A stretch of DNA of 55,430 nucleotides, taken from NCBI GenBank assembly GCA_021780355.1, contig JAJXYX010000067.1, positions 1-55,430 of the forward strand, read 5' to 3'. This document shows, in pieces, positions 43,273 through 51,119 of this stretch. The notes below the pieces were generated by a model. It had not been told where the DNA came from. It ran no database searches and was given only the letters and a program-made list of their open reading frames with translations. A program made the position numbers and the translations under genes. Origin of the DNA: a bacterium. Its GTDB lineage: Bacteria; Chlamydiota; Chlamydiia; Chlamydiales; SM23-39. Numbering within the stretch: position 1 is the stretch's first letter; the number at the start of each line of letters is the position of its first letter.

Positions 43273-43310
43273 GCCGATTCTTGAGTTACGAACGGTATAC
43301 GAACAGTATA
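43273..43310. repeat. right-end fragment of the 165-bp palindromic repeat
   Basis: TGCCGATTCTTGAGTTACGAACGGTATA is an almost exact right arm, followed at once by a second short end-like CGAACAGTATA. No core is present. It lies about 120 bases upstream of the second Cdc20/Cdh1-like gene, as the decayed copy at 9872 does for the first. Confidence 0.7.
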
Positions 43311-43428
43311 ATCGTATTTCTTTAATTTTTTTTTCATGTTTTTCGTGCATTTAAATTGATTATTTGATGTTGAAGTTTAATTGTTTTTGTGTGATGCTTT
43401 TCTGTTTTAACAAAAAAAATAGATAGAT

Positions 43429-44907
43429 ATGTCTTTTAGTGAACTTTCTTCTTTGTCTAGCTCTTTGATTTTTACTCAGCCTCCCTACAAACGGAGAAAA
43501 ATTTCCGATCCTATGCAGGATATTTTTGAGAAAACGGATAAGCGCCTCGCTGAACCATCTGATGAAACCGGAAAGCCTCTCAAGCGCCGCAAGATCGAAA
43601 TGAACCCAGATGTCTTTGATGACAAAAAGAGCGGCTTGTCTGACGCCTCTTTTATCTCCAAGGTCCGCCAAGGTCCTCAGCTCGATCGCTTTATCCCTCG
43701 AGCGGTAAGCCGAGAGTTCTTTGAAGCTAGCTCACCTCTTGATACGCCATATAAAAAATATCTCACCGCTCATTTGCTGGGGTCTATGCGCCCTAATGAT
43801 GAAAAAGTTTTGCACTTTTCATCTGATATAGAAATGAAAAAGCATCCTTATAAAGTGTCTATCCATAATCCTCCTCCTGATTCGCTGAAACATCAAAAAT
43901 TCACTGTGAAGAAGATTTATGATGTAAAGGAGCTGACTGATGATTTTTACGATTCAGCCATGGCCTATAATCAACATCAAGATTGTCTTGCTGTGATTCG
44001 GGATTTGGGTGTTATTTTGAAAAAAGGAAATCTATATCACGAGGTCCCTTTTTTCTTTTCCTCAATATCCTCTCCTTCCGCTGTTGCTTTTTCCCCGGAT
44101 GGCAATGCCCTTTTAGTAAGCATGAATAGTGGAGAGCTTTGCCATTTCGATCTTCTTTTCGAACGAGATCTTATTTCTTCTTGTCATAAATGGACAAATA
44201 AAGATTTGTCTTCGGAAATCTTTGAGCAGAAACATTCATTTCTCGTTTCCGATGTCCATATTTTTGTTGGGACGTATGATGGCCGTGTGTGTAAGATCAA
44301 TAGATTGACAGGTGGTATGGATTTTTTTGAAAACGACATAGATGGCTCTGTTTCAGGCCTTGCTTTGTCTCCCGATAAAAAGTTTCTTTTAACAACAACT
44401 GTAGTGGGGAAAATCTCTCTCTTTGATATCGAAAATCCTCGTCCTTTGCATCAACTTCAAACCGTAAAATCTGCTGTGAAAGCTGTCGCTTTCTCTCCTT
44501 GCGGCCGTTTTTTTGTCCTAGGAGGGGGGGGGAGAGATCCTCGCGTCGTTGTTTTTTCTATTGAAAATCAAGAGGTAAAAGAAGTTTCAAGCCACTATGT
44601 AGGATTCCAAACGACAGCTATTTTCTGGCGTAAAGATGACATTCTCTCAACGCATGAAGATGGAATGATTCGGACGTTTTTGATTAATCCAGATCACCTC
44701 TCTTTTGTAAGCCAGCCTAAATGTCATAAAACTCCAGCTTTTGGCGAGAGACTCTCTTACGCTGCTTTAAAACATAAAAAATCATCAGACGTCCTTTTTG
44801 TTGGATGCGGTGCGACAGACGAAATTTTTGAGATAAAGGTTCAAAAACTTTCTCAAAGCGAGCAGATAAGGAGTTCATCTTCTTCTATGCATCATACGAT
44901 ACGTTAG
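43429..44907 (+). CDS. Cdc20/Cdh1-like (Fizzy-family) WD40 protein 2, candidate host APC/C coactivator mimic
   Basis: A 492-residue paralogue of the 10101 protein without the Ser-rich repeats. Order: YKRRKISDP and LKRRKIE (NLS-like), C-box-like DRFIPRA (86-92), PYKKYLTAHLLGS, DDFY (171-174), then WD40-like blades with AVAFSPDG, GLALSPDKKFLL, AVKAVAFSPCGRFF, LGGGGRDP and LSTHEDG, and a C-terminal TIR. C-box and Ile-Arg tail are both kept although the intervening sequence has diverged widely, which suggests selection on docking. It would bind APC/C in the host if secreted; secretion and target are inferred. ATG 43429 is fixed by the conserved leader shared with 10101. Followed by tyrP on the same strand, 83 bases on. 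Confidence 0.8.
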   Translation: MSFSELSSLSSSLIFTQPPYKRRKISDPMQDIFEKTDKRLAEPSDETGKPLKRRKIEMNPDVFDDKKSGLSDASFISKVRQGPQLDRFIPRAVSREFFEASSPLDTPYKKYLTAHLLGSMRPNDEKVLHFSSDIEMKKHPYKVSIHNPPPDSLKHQKFTVKKIYDVKELTDDFYDSAMAYNQHQDCLAVIRDLGVILKKGNLYHEVPFFFSSISSPSAVAFSPDGNALLVSMNSGELCHFDLLFERDLISSCHKWTNKDLSSEIFEQKHSFLVSDVHIFVGTYDGRVCKINRLTGGMDFFENDIDGSVSGLALSPDKKFLLTTTVVGKISLFDIENPRPLHQLQTVKSAVKAVAFSPCGRFFVLGGGGRDPRVVVFSIENQEVKEVSSHYVGFQTTAIFWRKDDILSTHEDGMIRTFLINPDHLSFVSQPKCHKTPAFGERLSYAALKHKKSSDVLFVGCGATDEIFEIKVQKLSQSEQIRSSSSSMHHTIR

Positions 44908-44990
44908 TGAAATAAGATGATCGCTCTTTTTTTTTTAAGAGAAGGAAAAACCATTTTCCTATAAACTACTCTCATATTCTCAGGAGTTTT

Positions 44991-46190
44991 ATGGATACAA
45001 AACCCCCCTTTGGTCATCTTATTGGCGGTATGCTTTTAGTGGCAGGAACCTCAATCGGCGCTGGGATGTTGGCTTTGCCGGTCGTTACAGCAGAAGGTGG
45101 TTTTTGGCCTTCCTTGGGTATTTACGCTCTTTGCTGGGCGTTTATGACATGCACAGGTTTGCTCCTTTTGGAAGTATGTCTTAGACTGCCTCCTCAGGTG
45201 AACCTAGTTTCCATGGCGGGAGCTTATTTAGGCCGTTTCGGCAAAGTGTTTGCCTGGGTTCTTTATCTGTTTCTTTTCTATTGCTTGTCGACTGCCTACA
45301 TTTCTGGAGGTGGAGCTCTTTTACTCGGTTGGACGGGGTTCGATGTTCCTGCTTGGGCAGGAGGGCTCCTTTTTGTCGCCCTTTTTTCCCCTTTTGTCTA
45401 TTTCGGGGCGCGCTCTGTCGACAGGATCAACTGGGTCTTGATGGCCGGGCTGATTATCTCCTATTTTTCGTTTATTCTTTTAGGAGCCCGCTACGTAGAC
45501 AGTTCTCATTTACAGCTTGCCGATTGGCCTATGTCATTGAAAGCTCTCCCCGTGATTTTTACAGCTTTTAGTTATCAAGGAGTCATCCCGAGCTTGGCTA
45601 CCTATATGAAACGGGATGCCAGAAGATTAAGAATTGCTATTTTGGGGGGCACAAGCATTGCCTTTGTCATCTATGTCATCTGGGAGCTTTTGATTTTGGG
45701 CATCATTCCTTTAGAAGGGGAAATGGGGCTTAAGCAGGCCATGGCTTCAGGAGCTTCGGCGGTAGAGCCTTTAAAAGCGCATATCGGTGGCGGCGTTGTG
45801 TATAGCCTGGGACAAAGTTTTGCCTTTTTTGCGATCACGACCTCCTTTTTGGGTGTAGCGTTGGGTCTGATGGATTTTCTGGCAGATGGACTTCATCTTG
45901 CAAAACGAGGGCTAAAGCGTCTCTTGCTGGCAGTTATCACCTTTATCCCTCCTCTTCTCATGGCTTTAACGTATCCTGATGCTTTTCTTAAAGCGCTAGG
46001 CTATGCAGGCGGTATTGGATGCGCGCTGCTTTTAGGTTTTTTGCCCATCCTGCTAGCTTGGATCGCGCGAGAGCAGCACGCCAAAGGCCCCATTTTGCTT
46101 CGGGGAGGAAGAGCGGTTCTTCTTTTATTATTTCTTTTTGTTGGTCTGGAGCTCTTTATGGAAGTTTTCTATGAGTTCATTTCAGCATAA
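44991..46190 (+). CDS. tyrP: aromatic amino acid permease (TyrP, HAAAP family)
   Basis: A 399-residue inner-membrane symporter with about 11 helices. The N-terminal GGMLLVAGTSIGAGMLALP is the family hallmark, and FSYQGVIPSLATYM and FLGVALGLMDFLADG recur in TyrP/TnaB/Mtr proteins. It imports tyrosine or tryptophan with protons, which fits a bacterium that depends on host amino acids; chlamydiae often have tyrP. AGGAG five bases before ATG 44991. The specificity (Tyr or Trp) cannot be told. Confidence 0.9.
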   Translation: MDTKPPFGHLIGGMLLVAGTSIGAGMLALPVVTAEGGFWPSLGIYALCWAFMTCTGLLLLEVCLRLPPQVNLVSMAGAYLGRFGKVFAWVLYLFLFYCLSTAYISGGGALLLGWTGFDVPAWAGGLLFVALFSPFVYFGARSVDRINWVLMAGLIISYFSFILLGARYVDSSHLQLADWPMSLKALPVIFTAFSYQGVIPSLATYMKRDARRLRIAILGGTSIAFVIYVIWELLILGIIPLEGEMGLKQAMASGASAVEPLKAHIGGGVVYSLGQSFAFFAITTSFLGVALGLMDFLADGLHLAKRGLKRLLLAVITFIPPLLMALTYPDAFLKALGYAGGIGCALLLGFLPILLAWIAREQHAKGPILLRGGRAVLLLLFLFVGLELFMEVFYEFISA

Positions 46191-46216
46191 AGCTATCGAA
46201 GAATTTTTAAACTGAT

Positions 46217-46738
46217 TCACAAAATGGAATCAGGGGTTAAATTTTGAAGAAACTGTTCAATGGGAAGACTAGGATCCTTTGCTTCGATGAGGAGAGGGAG
46301 CAGGCCAAAGTTAAGGGCGCGCTCCAATTGAAAATCGGTTTTTAATTCAGAAGCTATAAAAGGGTGGAGAGTTTTTTTGTAAGCTCTTCCTCCTAGTAAA
46401 TTCGCTCCCGTCCGTTTTAATTTTCTAGAGCTTGAGCCGTTAAGTACAAATTGATGGCCTTGCTTACGTTCAATCACCATGTGAACAATATTTAAAAGCG
46501 CTGGTACTTTTTGAATTTCATCAATAACTACTACCTTTTTCTCTGGAGAGCCCTCAATCATTTGTAATAATTTTTCCGGGGTACTAAGAAGAGATCTTTC
46601 CAGGTCAGGACGCAGCAAATCGATCCATAGAGCATGAGGATGCAATTGACGAATAAGAGTTGATTTGCCCGTGCCTCGGGGGCCGAAAAGAAAATAATTG
46701 GTTCCTGGTTCTCGAAAATAGCGTGAATATAGGGTCAT
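46217..46738 (-). pseudogene. truncated AAA/DUF4143-type ATPase
   Basis: About 173 residues that match the N-terminal half of the AAA_14/DUF4143 ATPases: FLFGPRGTGKST (P-loop), VVVIDEIQKVPAL (Walker B), FVLNGSSSRKLKR (sensor 1) and GGRAYKKTLHPF. Whole proteins have about 380 residues with a C-terminal DUF4143 part, which is missing here: after LPLLIEAKDP the frame ends at a stop within 20 residues. It could be a surviving short ATPase but is more likely a 3'-truncated remnant. ATG 46738 or TTG 46759 may be the start; no Shine-Dalgarno is clear. Confidence 0.65.
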
Positions 46739-46869
46739 AGAAAATTGCTGCCGTTTCAAAATGACATCGTTGATGTCGTTTTTTCGTTCATTTTGACATT
46801 TCCGGCGTCAATTTGCAGTAGTTAGATGTAAGCCGTTGATAATGAGTTTTTTAGAAGAAAGTTGATTGT

Positions 46870-47799
46870 CTATTCAGAACCTGTTTCTAGAATGATTCTT
46901 TCGTTTGCGAAGTCCAAAAAGACGTTATGCTTAGAAAAAAACTCCATTCCTAAAATGGCTTGTATAGGAACAGGGAGCCGAATAGGCAAGGAGATAAAAG
47001 AAATTTCTCCAGTATCTTGATTTCCAATATGAAAGCATGGATAAGTGACGATGTTTTGAGGATCTTGAATCGCTTCATCGATGGTTTGCGTTCCTTCTAG
47101 ATGAAGCATATTTACTGTAGCTCCCGTGTCGAACATACAACGTAGGGTTCTTTGAGGTACATTGGCCTTGCATTCGACCATGCCTTGATCCAAAAGCATA
47201 GGAACCTCAGTCCATTTACCCTGGAAATACCCATGTTGCTGCAAATTCTCTAAAGAATCACAAAAAATAAGTTTTTTCCCCTGAATATCGACCAATAAAT
47301 TGCTATTTTGAAATAAGCACCATCCTACTCTGCCAGGGGCTCTAAAAATTGCTTCTTCATCTCCTTTTTGAAGTATTGAATCTTCAGTGAATGTCCTCTC
47401 TTCTCCTTGGAGAGTAATATTCAAAAAACTTATGTCGCCTATTTTGATCTTTTCAAGATCGTAAACGGTATTGAGATATTCTTTTCCTCTAATTCCATAC
47501 ATTTTTCGATGTCCGGCTTCTTTTTTCTCTGTAATTTGGTCTACAAGATCTTGATACATGGTCAAATAACCTCTAAATCCTAAGTCAAGCTCAACTGAAT
47601 ACAGAACGTCATTGACTGAGACATCTAAACAGGGTGAATTGATGGAAGAAAATTTTGTAATGGGCACAGAAATAAAATAACTCTCCTTTTTCAAGTAATT
47701 ATTTTTTTCTGTCTTTTTATTTTGCGATATTTTAGAGCAAGAAAATAAAATGAGAAAAAAACAAATGAATAAATGTTTTAATGATTTGTAGTTAATCAT
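46870..47799 (-). CDS. lipoprotein with aspartyl-protease-like (retropepsin) domains
   Basis: A 309-residue protein. The signal FICFFLILFSC gives a lipobox with Cys21. The mature part has two similar lobes: an N-lobe with VELDLGFRGYLTM (Asp72-Leu-Gly, a degenerate motif) and a C-lobe with CMFDTGATVNMLH (Asp224-Thr-Gly-Ala, the catalytic motif) and AILGMEFFSKHNVFLDF (the ILG hydrophobic block). The plan matches pepsin-like or retropepsin-like proteases, but the first DTG is changed to DLG, so it may bind rather than cut. It is anchored to a membrane facing the periplasm. Its ATG overlaps the stop of the 47796 gene by four bases. Confidence 0.72.
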   Translation of the reverse strand: MINYKSLKHLFICFFLILFSCSKISQNKKTEKNNYLKKESYFISVPITKFSSINSPCLDVSVNDVLYSVELDLGFRGYLTMYQDLVDQITEKKEAGHRKMYGIRGKEYLNTVYDLEKIKIGDISFLNITLQGEERTFTEDSILQKGDEEAIFRAPGRVGWCLFQNSNLLVDIQGKKLIFCDSLENLQQHGYFQGKWTEVPMLLDQGMVECKANVPQRTLRCMFDTGATVNMLHLEGTQTIDEAIQDPQNIVTYPCFHIGNQDTGEISFISLPIRLPVPIQAILGMEFFSKHNVFLDFANERIILETGSE

Positions 47800-48224
47800 T
47801 TTTTTTCATTTGAATCAGTTATTTTAGATTTTTCGTGAGTGGCGGAAACGCTTAAATTGCCTGTGCCATCTGATTTTTGTTCGACCTTCACTTCTGCTTT
47901 ATTTCCTTTATTATCTTGAACTTCACCTTTCGCATATCCACTGTATTGGACCCCTTCTTTCCTTCCCCATGAGGCGCTTCCTCCGACAGTTACACTTCCG
48001 TTTGTCTTCAATAGCGGTGTTTTTTGCAGACAGGAATGTATTTTTCGTTGTATTTCATTTAGAAAACAAGCAGTGTTTATTGGTTTTTTTATTTTAAGTT
48101 TTGGGAGTTCTTCTGAAAAAATAGCTTCAGAAATAATTTTGGGTAATGATTCGGAATCTTCATCGAGTAGATTCTCATCGAATACGCCAAAAAAATAACC
48201 TAATCCTTCAATATCACATGACAT
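47796..48224 (-). CDS. protein of unknown function upstream of the protease-like lipoprotein
   Basis: A 142-residue protein. The N-terminal half is hydrophilic and acidic; the C-terminal half is Gly/Ser/Lys rich with a repetitive beta-like pattern (SVTVGGSASWGRKEGVQYSGYAKGEV). No signal peptide or known domain. A perfect AGGAGG lies before ATG 48224, and the four-base overlap with the lipoprotein gene indicates a two-gene operon, so it may be a partner or substrate. A 165-bp palindrome ends the upstream side. Confidence 0.6.
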   Translation of the reverse strand: MSCDIEGLGYFFGVFDENLLDEDSESLPKIISEAIFSEELPKLKIKKPINTACFLNEIQRKIHSCLQKTPLLKTNGSVTVGGSASWGRKEGVQYSGYAKGEVQDNKGNKAEVKVEQKSDGTGNLSVSATHEKSKITDSNEKK

Positions 48225-48284
48225 AATGTCCTCCTTGTAAAGGGGTAGGGTGCTACAATTTTTTTTATTATTCCGTCAATCTAT

Positions 48285-48449
48285 TATACCATTCGCAACT
48301 CAAGAATCGGCTATTGGACGGGTTCAAAGCGCCAAAAATCGATTGCGGCAAAGTGGGTTCTATTGCCTCATATTAGCCCACTTTGCCGCAATCGATTTTT
48401 GGCGCTTTGAACCCGTCCAATAGCCGATTCTTGAGTTGCGAACGGTATA
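48285..48449. repeat. 165-bp palindromic repeat, copy 4
   Basis: Exactly 165 bp and almost a perfect palindrome from TATACCATTCGCAACTCAAG to CTTGAGTTGCGAACGGTATA; arms GAATCGGCTATTGGACGGG, GGCGCTTTGAA-type and core AATCGATTGCGGCAAAGTGGG all pair. Loop: TTCTATTGCCTCATATTAG. This is the best preserved copy and can be used as the family reference. Confidence 0.92.
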
Positions 48450-48518
48450 CTTTGCGGCGATCGATGTTCGGCGCTTAGAACTCGTCGAACAGCTGATTCC
48501 TGAGTCGCGAACAGTATA
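48450..48518. repeat. degenerate right half of the palindromic repeat
   Basis: CTTTGCGGCGATCGATGTTCGGCGCTTAGAACTCGTCGAACAGCTGATTCCTGAGTCGCGAACAGTATA follows directly on copy 4 and matches its right half at roughly three bases in four. It ends three bases before the PIN-toxin stop codon. It suggests two insertions at the same place or an old copy next to a young one. Confidence 0.65.
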
Positions 48519-48521
48519 AAA

Positions 48522-48962
48522 TTACGTCGGATCATATACTGAAATAAAAGAATCTTTTCCGTAGGAAAGAATTTTTTCGTCAGCTGTAACTAATACAGCA
48601 TTTTCTTGGTAGGCGGTGGCAATTAAAATTCTGTCTGCAGGATCGCCATGTAAGTTGCCAGGAAGTTTATTGCTAAGTAAAGCGACTTGAAAGGAAAATT
48701 CTGCGATTAATATCCCAGGAGATTCTATCCATTGATTAAGCCAATCAGTTAAATCCATGTCTAACGAAATTCTTTTTCTCTCAACAAGCATGGAAATTTC
48801 CCATACTGAAATTGGAGAAATTAGGAGATGTTCGCGTTCCTTTCCTCGATCAATGGCCTTTCTGGCCAAAGGAGAGAGAATTGGATTTCCAGAGATTAGC
48901 CATAGCCAAATATGAGTATCCAGCAATAGTCTATGCTGTTTAAGTTCTTTAATGTGAGGCAT
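48522..48962 (-). CDS. PIN-domain toxin (VapC-like RNase)
   Basis: A 146-residue PIN protein. LLLDTHIWLW has the first catalytic Asp, SVWEISMLVERKR the conserved Glu, and GDPADRILIATA with ADEKIL the remaining acidic residues. Such toxins are Mg-dependent RNases that cut tRNA or rRNA when the antitoxin is lost. ATG 48962 is preferred over 48977 because GAGG lies six bases upstream; it overlaps the antitoxin gene by 14 bases, the usual arrangement. The stop lies against a decayed palindromic repeat. Confidence 0.88.
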   Translation of the reverse strand: MPHIKELKQHRLLLDTHIWLWLISGNPILSPLARKAIDRGKEREHLLISPISVWEISMLVERKRISLDMDLTDWLNQWIESPGILIAEFSFQVALLSNKLPGNLHGDPADRILIATAYQENAVLVTADEKILSYGKDSFISVYDPT

Positions 48963-49179
48963 CCCAAACCTCATCAATAGGAGAGATAATATCTTCCAGA
49001 ATATGGATCGTGCCTTTCATTTTTCCGAATAAACTGCCCTTTTCTTCTTCATAAGGTACAAGTTGTGCGATAGGTTTGTTTCGTTTTGTAATGATAATAC
49101 GTTTTTTTGTCCGATGCACTTTATCCATGAGTTTTAAGCATTTAGCTTTGAATTTTCCGGCTTGAATATGTTCTGCCAT
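48949..49179 (-). CDS. Phd/YefM-type antitoxin
   Basis: A 76-residue antitoxin: an N-terminal KFKAKCLKLMDKVHRTKKRIIITKRNKPIAQLVPYEE is the Phd/YefM DNA-binding fold, and the acidic C-terminus (ILEDIISPIDEVWDASH) is the toxin-binding tail. It precedes and overlaps the PIN toxin gene. AAAGGAAA precedes the start. The pair is probably autoregulated through the palindrome at 49196-49213. Confidence 0.85.
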   Translation of the reverse strand: MAEHIQAGKFKAKCLKLMDKVHRTKKRIIITKRNKPIAQLVPYEEEKGSLFGKMKGTIHILEDIISPIDEVWDASH

Positions 49180-49195
49180 GATTTTCCTTTATGTA

Positions 49196-49213
49196 CATGG
49201 TCATTTTACCATG
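49196..49213. promoter_or_regulatory. putative operator of the toxin-antitoxin pair
   Basis: CATGGT-CATTTT-ACCATG is a perfect inverted repeat 17 bases upstream of the antitoxin start, the usual place for a Phd/YefM-family repressor site. Predicted from symmetry only. Confidence 0.5.
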
Positions 49214-49286
49214 ACCTTATATATTATGAATAACATTTTTATTTATCCCTTGATTATAAGAGTGTTGCGATAAAATCTTAAATTCA

Positions 49287-49361
49287 TTTTTTTGTATACA
49301 AAAAAACAATAGGATTCCACAAGGACGAAGTCCTTTGGTGGGGCTTGGGGCGAAGCCCCAA
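49287..49361. terminator. hairpins downstream of menF
   Basis: AAGGAC-GAA-GTCCTT (49321-49335) and TTGGGGC-GAA-GCCCCAA (49345-49361) lie just past the menF stop; a 20-bp perfect palindrome TTTTTTTGTATACAAAAAAA follows at 49287-49306. On the minus strand the hairpins are followed by that T-rich stretch, as in an intrinsic terminator. The GGGGC..GCCCC stem recurs at 21076-21118. Confidence 0.6.
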
Positions 49362-49368
49362 CGAAGGA

Positions 49369-50403
49369 TTAGAAAAGAAGTTCTTTCCAGAGATGAAGTT
49401 TGTCGTTGAGCTCTTCCCATTCGGTTGTTGGATCAGAGCCTTGGACTAGGCCGGCTCCTGAGTAGAGGCGGGCTGTGGATTCGAAGAGGAGACATGAGCG
49501 GATGCCGACGATCCAAGAGGAGCTGGTGGGGGTGGTGCGGCCGAGGGGGGCTCCGTAGAGGCCTCTGTCGAAGGGTTCGAGGCGGAGATGATTCCAGGCT
49601 GCGGATTTGGGGAGGCCGAGGAGGGCTGCTGTGGGGTGGAGGGCGTGGAGAATTTGTTCGTCTGAGATGTTGGGGAGGAGAGCGGTCGTTAGATGGCTGT
49701 GGAGATGCTTGAGGCCGGATGTTGTGCGTAGGGAGGGAGGGGAGAAGGAGAGAGGGGAGGAAGAGAGGGAAGAGAGAGCTTGCTTGATGGAGGTTTCGAC
49801 GAGGCGGAATTCGTGTTGGTATTTTGCGAGAGAGAGGCGGGGGTGGGAGGTGGAGATTTGCGTGCCGGCGAGCGCTTCGGTGGAGAGGAGGTTTCCGGTG
49901 CGGGAAAAGAGTTTTTCTGGCGTGAAGCTGATGAAGGCGGAGCGAGGCGTGGGCTGAATGCAGATGAGATAGGCATTTTGGATTTTTTTTTGGAGAGCGG
50001 AGAGAAGAGGCCAAGGATCGATGGGAGCTTGGAGATTGAGAAGGAGCTCTCTTGCGAGGACGCATTTTTCTAGACGGTTTTCTGCAATGGCGTGAAGAGT
50101 ATGCTCTACGAGTTTTTCCCATTGGGGTTGAGTGGGGAGAAAAGCGGAGCTTTGAATACGCGGTTTTGTCCAGGAGAGCGAGCTGAGAGTTGCGGATGTT
50201 TGAGAGACGCGGGGGGAGAAAGAATATGGAGAGGGGAAGTCGGCCCAATGGGGAGCTTTAGTGGGGGAAAAGTGGCGCCAGCCGTAGGATGAAGAAGACG
50301 GAGGCCCTAGACCTGCTGCAGCGAAAGCTAGGCGGGAGTTTTTTTCTTTCCAGTAGATTTTGGGATACTCGGGTAGGTTTTGTAACCACGCGAGAAGATC
50401 CAT
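49369..50403 (-). CDS. menF: isochorismate synthase
   Basis: A 344-residue chorismate-utilising enzyme, short for MenF/EntC/DhbC. The C-terminal domain shows KCVLARELLL, FISFTPEKLFSRTGNLLSTEALAGT, the LHPTAALLGLPKSAA block, and GLYGAPLGR followed by VGIRSCL and SGAGLVQGSDP, which are the catalytic Mg/chorismate motifs. It makes isochorismate for MenD. ATG 50403 overlaps the menG stop (ATGA); the longer open frame to 50580 lies inside menG and is not used. The middle is rich in Ser and Pro repeats, more than usual for the family. Confidence 0.88.
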   Translation of the reverse strand: MDLLAWLQNLPEYPKIYWKEKNSRLAFAAAGLGPPSSSSYGWRHFSPTKAPHWADFPSPYSFSPRVSQTSATLSSLSWTKPRIQSSAFLPTQPQWEKLVEHTLHAIAENRLEKCVLARELLLNLQAPIDPWPLLSALQKKIQNAYLICIQPTPRSAFISFTPEKLFSRTGNLLSTEALAGTQISTSHPRLSLAKYQHEFRLVETSIKQALSSLSSSPLSFSPPSLRTTSGLKHLHSHLTTALLPNISDEQILHALHPTAALLGLPKSAAWNHLRLEPFDRGLYGAPLGRTTPTSSSWIVGIRSCLLFESTARLYSGAGLVQGSDPTTEWEELNDKLHLWKELLF

Positions 50404-51119
50404 CACTTTTCTCCGATATAAAGCGTAACGGCGCCAAGAGCCATAGGACATGCTTTCGTTTTGGAAAATCCAGCTCTTTTCATAAGCGAGAGGAAAGCGG
50501 AGCCTGAAGGGAAAGACTCGATGGTTTGGTTGAGATAGCGATACGCTTTCGGCTCGCGGGATAATTTTCCTCCGAGCCACGGGAGAACGCGGCGAAGATA
50601 GAAGAGATAAGGTTTTTTAAAAGGGAAAGGGGGAAGGGAAAATTCTAAGATGAGACAGCGTCCGTTGGGTTTTAACACGCGGCGCATCTCTTCGAGTGCA
50701 TGCAACGGGTCTTTGACGTTGCGAATGCCGAAGGAAAATGTGCAGGCATGAAAAGAGCTCTCTTCGAAAGGCAAATGCATCGCATCGCCAATTTGCAGCT
50801 CAATTTGTTTAGCGTAGGGCTTGCTTTGGATTTTTTGCTCGCCAAGCAAAATCATTTCGGCTGCGATGTCAAGACCAATGGCCGAATGAATCGAGGTTTT
50901 CTTGGATTCGAAAAGCGTAATGAGTTGATCAGCTGTGCCTGTAGCCAAATCTAAAAGATGGATTTTTTTGGCAGCAGGTAGATGTTTAGCTACCCGTTTT
51001 CTCCAACGCAGATCCATCCCGAAGGAGAGGATCCGGTTGGTCTTGTCGTAGGTTTTTGCGATCTGATTGAACATGCTTTTGACATGCACCGGATCTTTAT
51101 TTTGCCCGCTTTCTTTCAT
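50403..51119 (-). CDS. menG: demethylmenaquinone methyltransferase
   Basis: A 238-residue UbiE/MenG protein. VKSMFNQIAKTYDKTNRILSFGMDLRWR near the start and LLDLATGTADQ (S-adenosylmethionine motif I), GDAMHLPFEE, TFSFGIRNVKDPLHALEEMRRVLKPNG and LYIGEK at the end are the family's fixed blocks. It adds the ring methyl group in the last step of menaquinone synthesis. It overlaps menF by three bases and typA by 23 bases, so the order typA-menG-menF forms one minus-strand operon. Confidence 0.93.
   Translation of the reverse strand: MKESGQNKDPVHVKSMFNQIAKTYDKTNRILSFGMDLRWRKRVAKHLPAAKKIHLLDLATGTADQLITLFESKKTSIHSAIGLDIAAEMILLGEQKIQSKPYAKQIELQIGDAMHLPFEESSFHACTFSFGIRNVKDPLHALEEMRRVLKPNGRCLILEFSLPPFPFKKPYLFYLRRVLPWLGGKLSREPKAYRYLNQTIESFPSGSAFLSLMKRAGFSKTKACPMALGAVTLYIGEK

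Noticed and set aside
48285-48518. CRISPR-like repeat arrangement
   Set aside because: The repeats are dispersed palindromes of 165 bp, not short direct repeats with unique spacers, and no cas gene is present.
49217-49420. 67-codon minus-strand frame downstream of menF
   Set aside because: It runs through the terminator hairpins and has no ribosome binding site or recognisable protein features.
49433-50248. 271-codon minus-strand frame overlapping menF
   Set aside because: Extremely Pro/Ser/Arg/His-rich composition typical of an out-of-frame reading; the menF frame carries chorismate-enzyme motifs.
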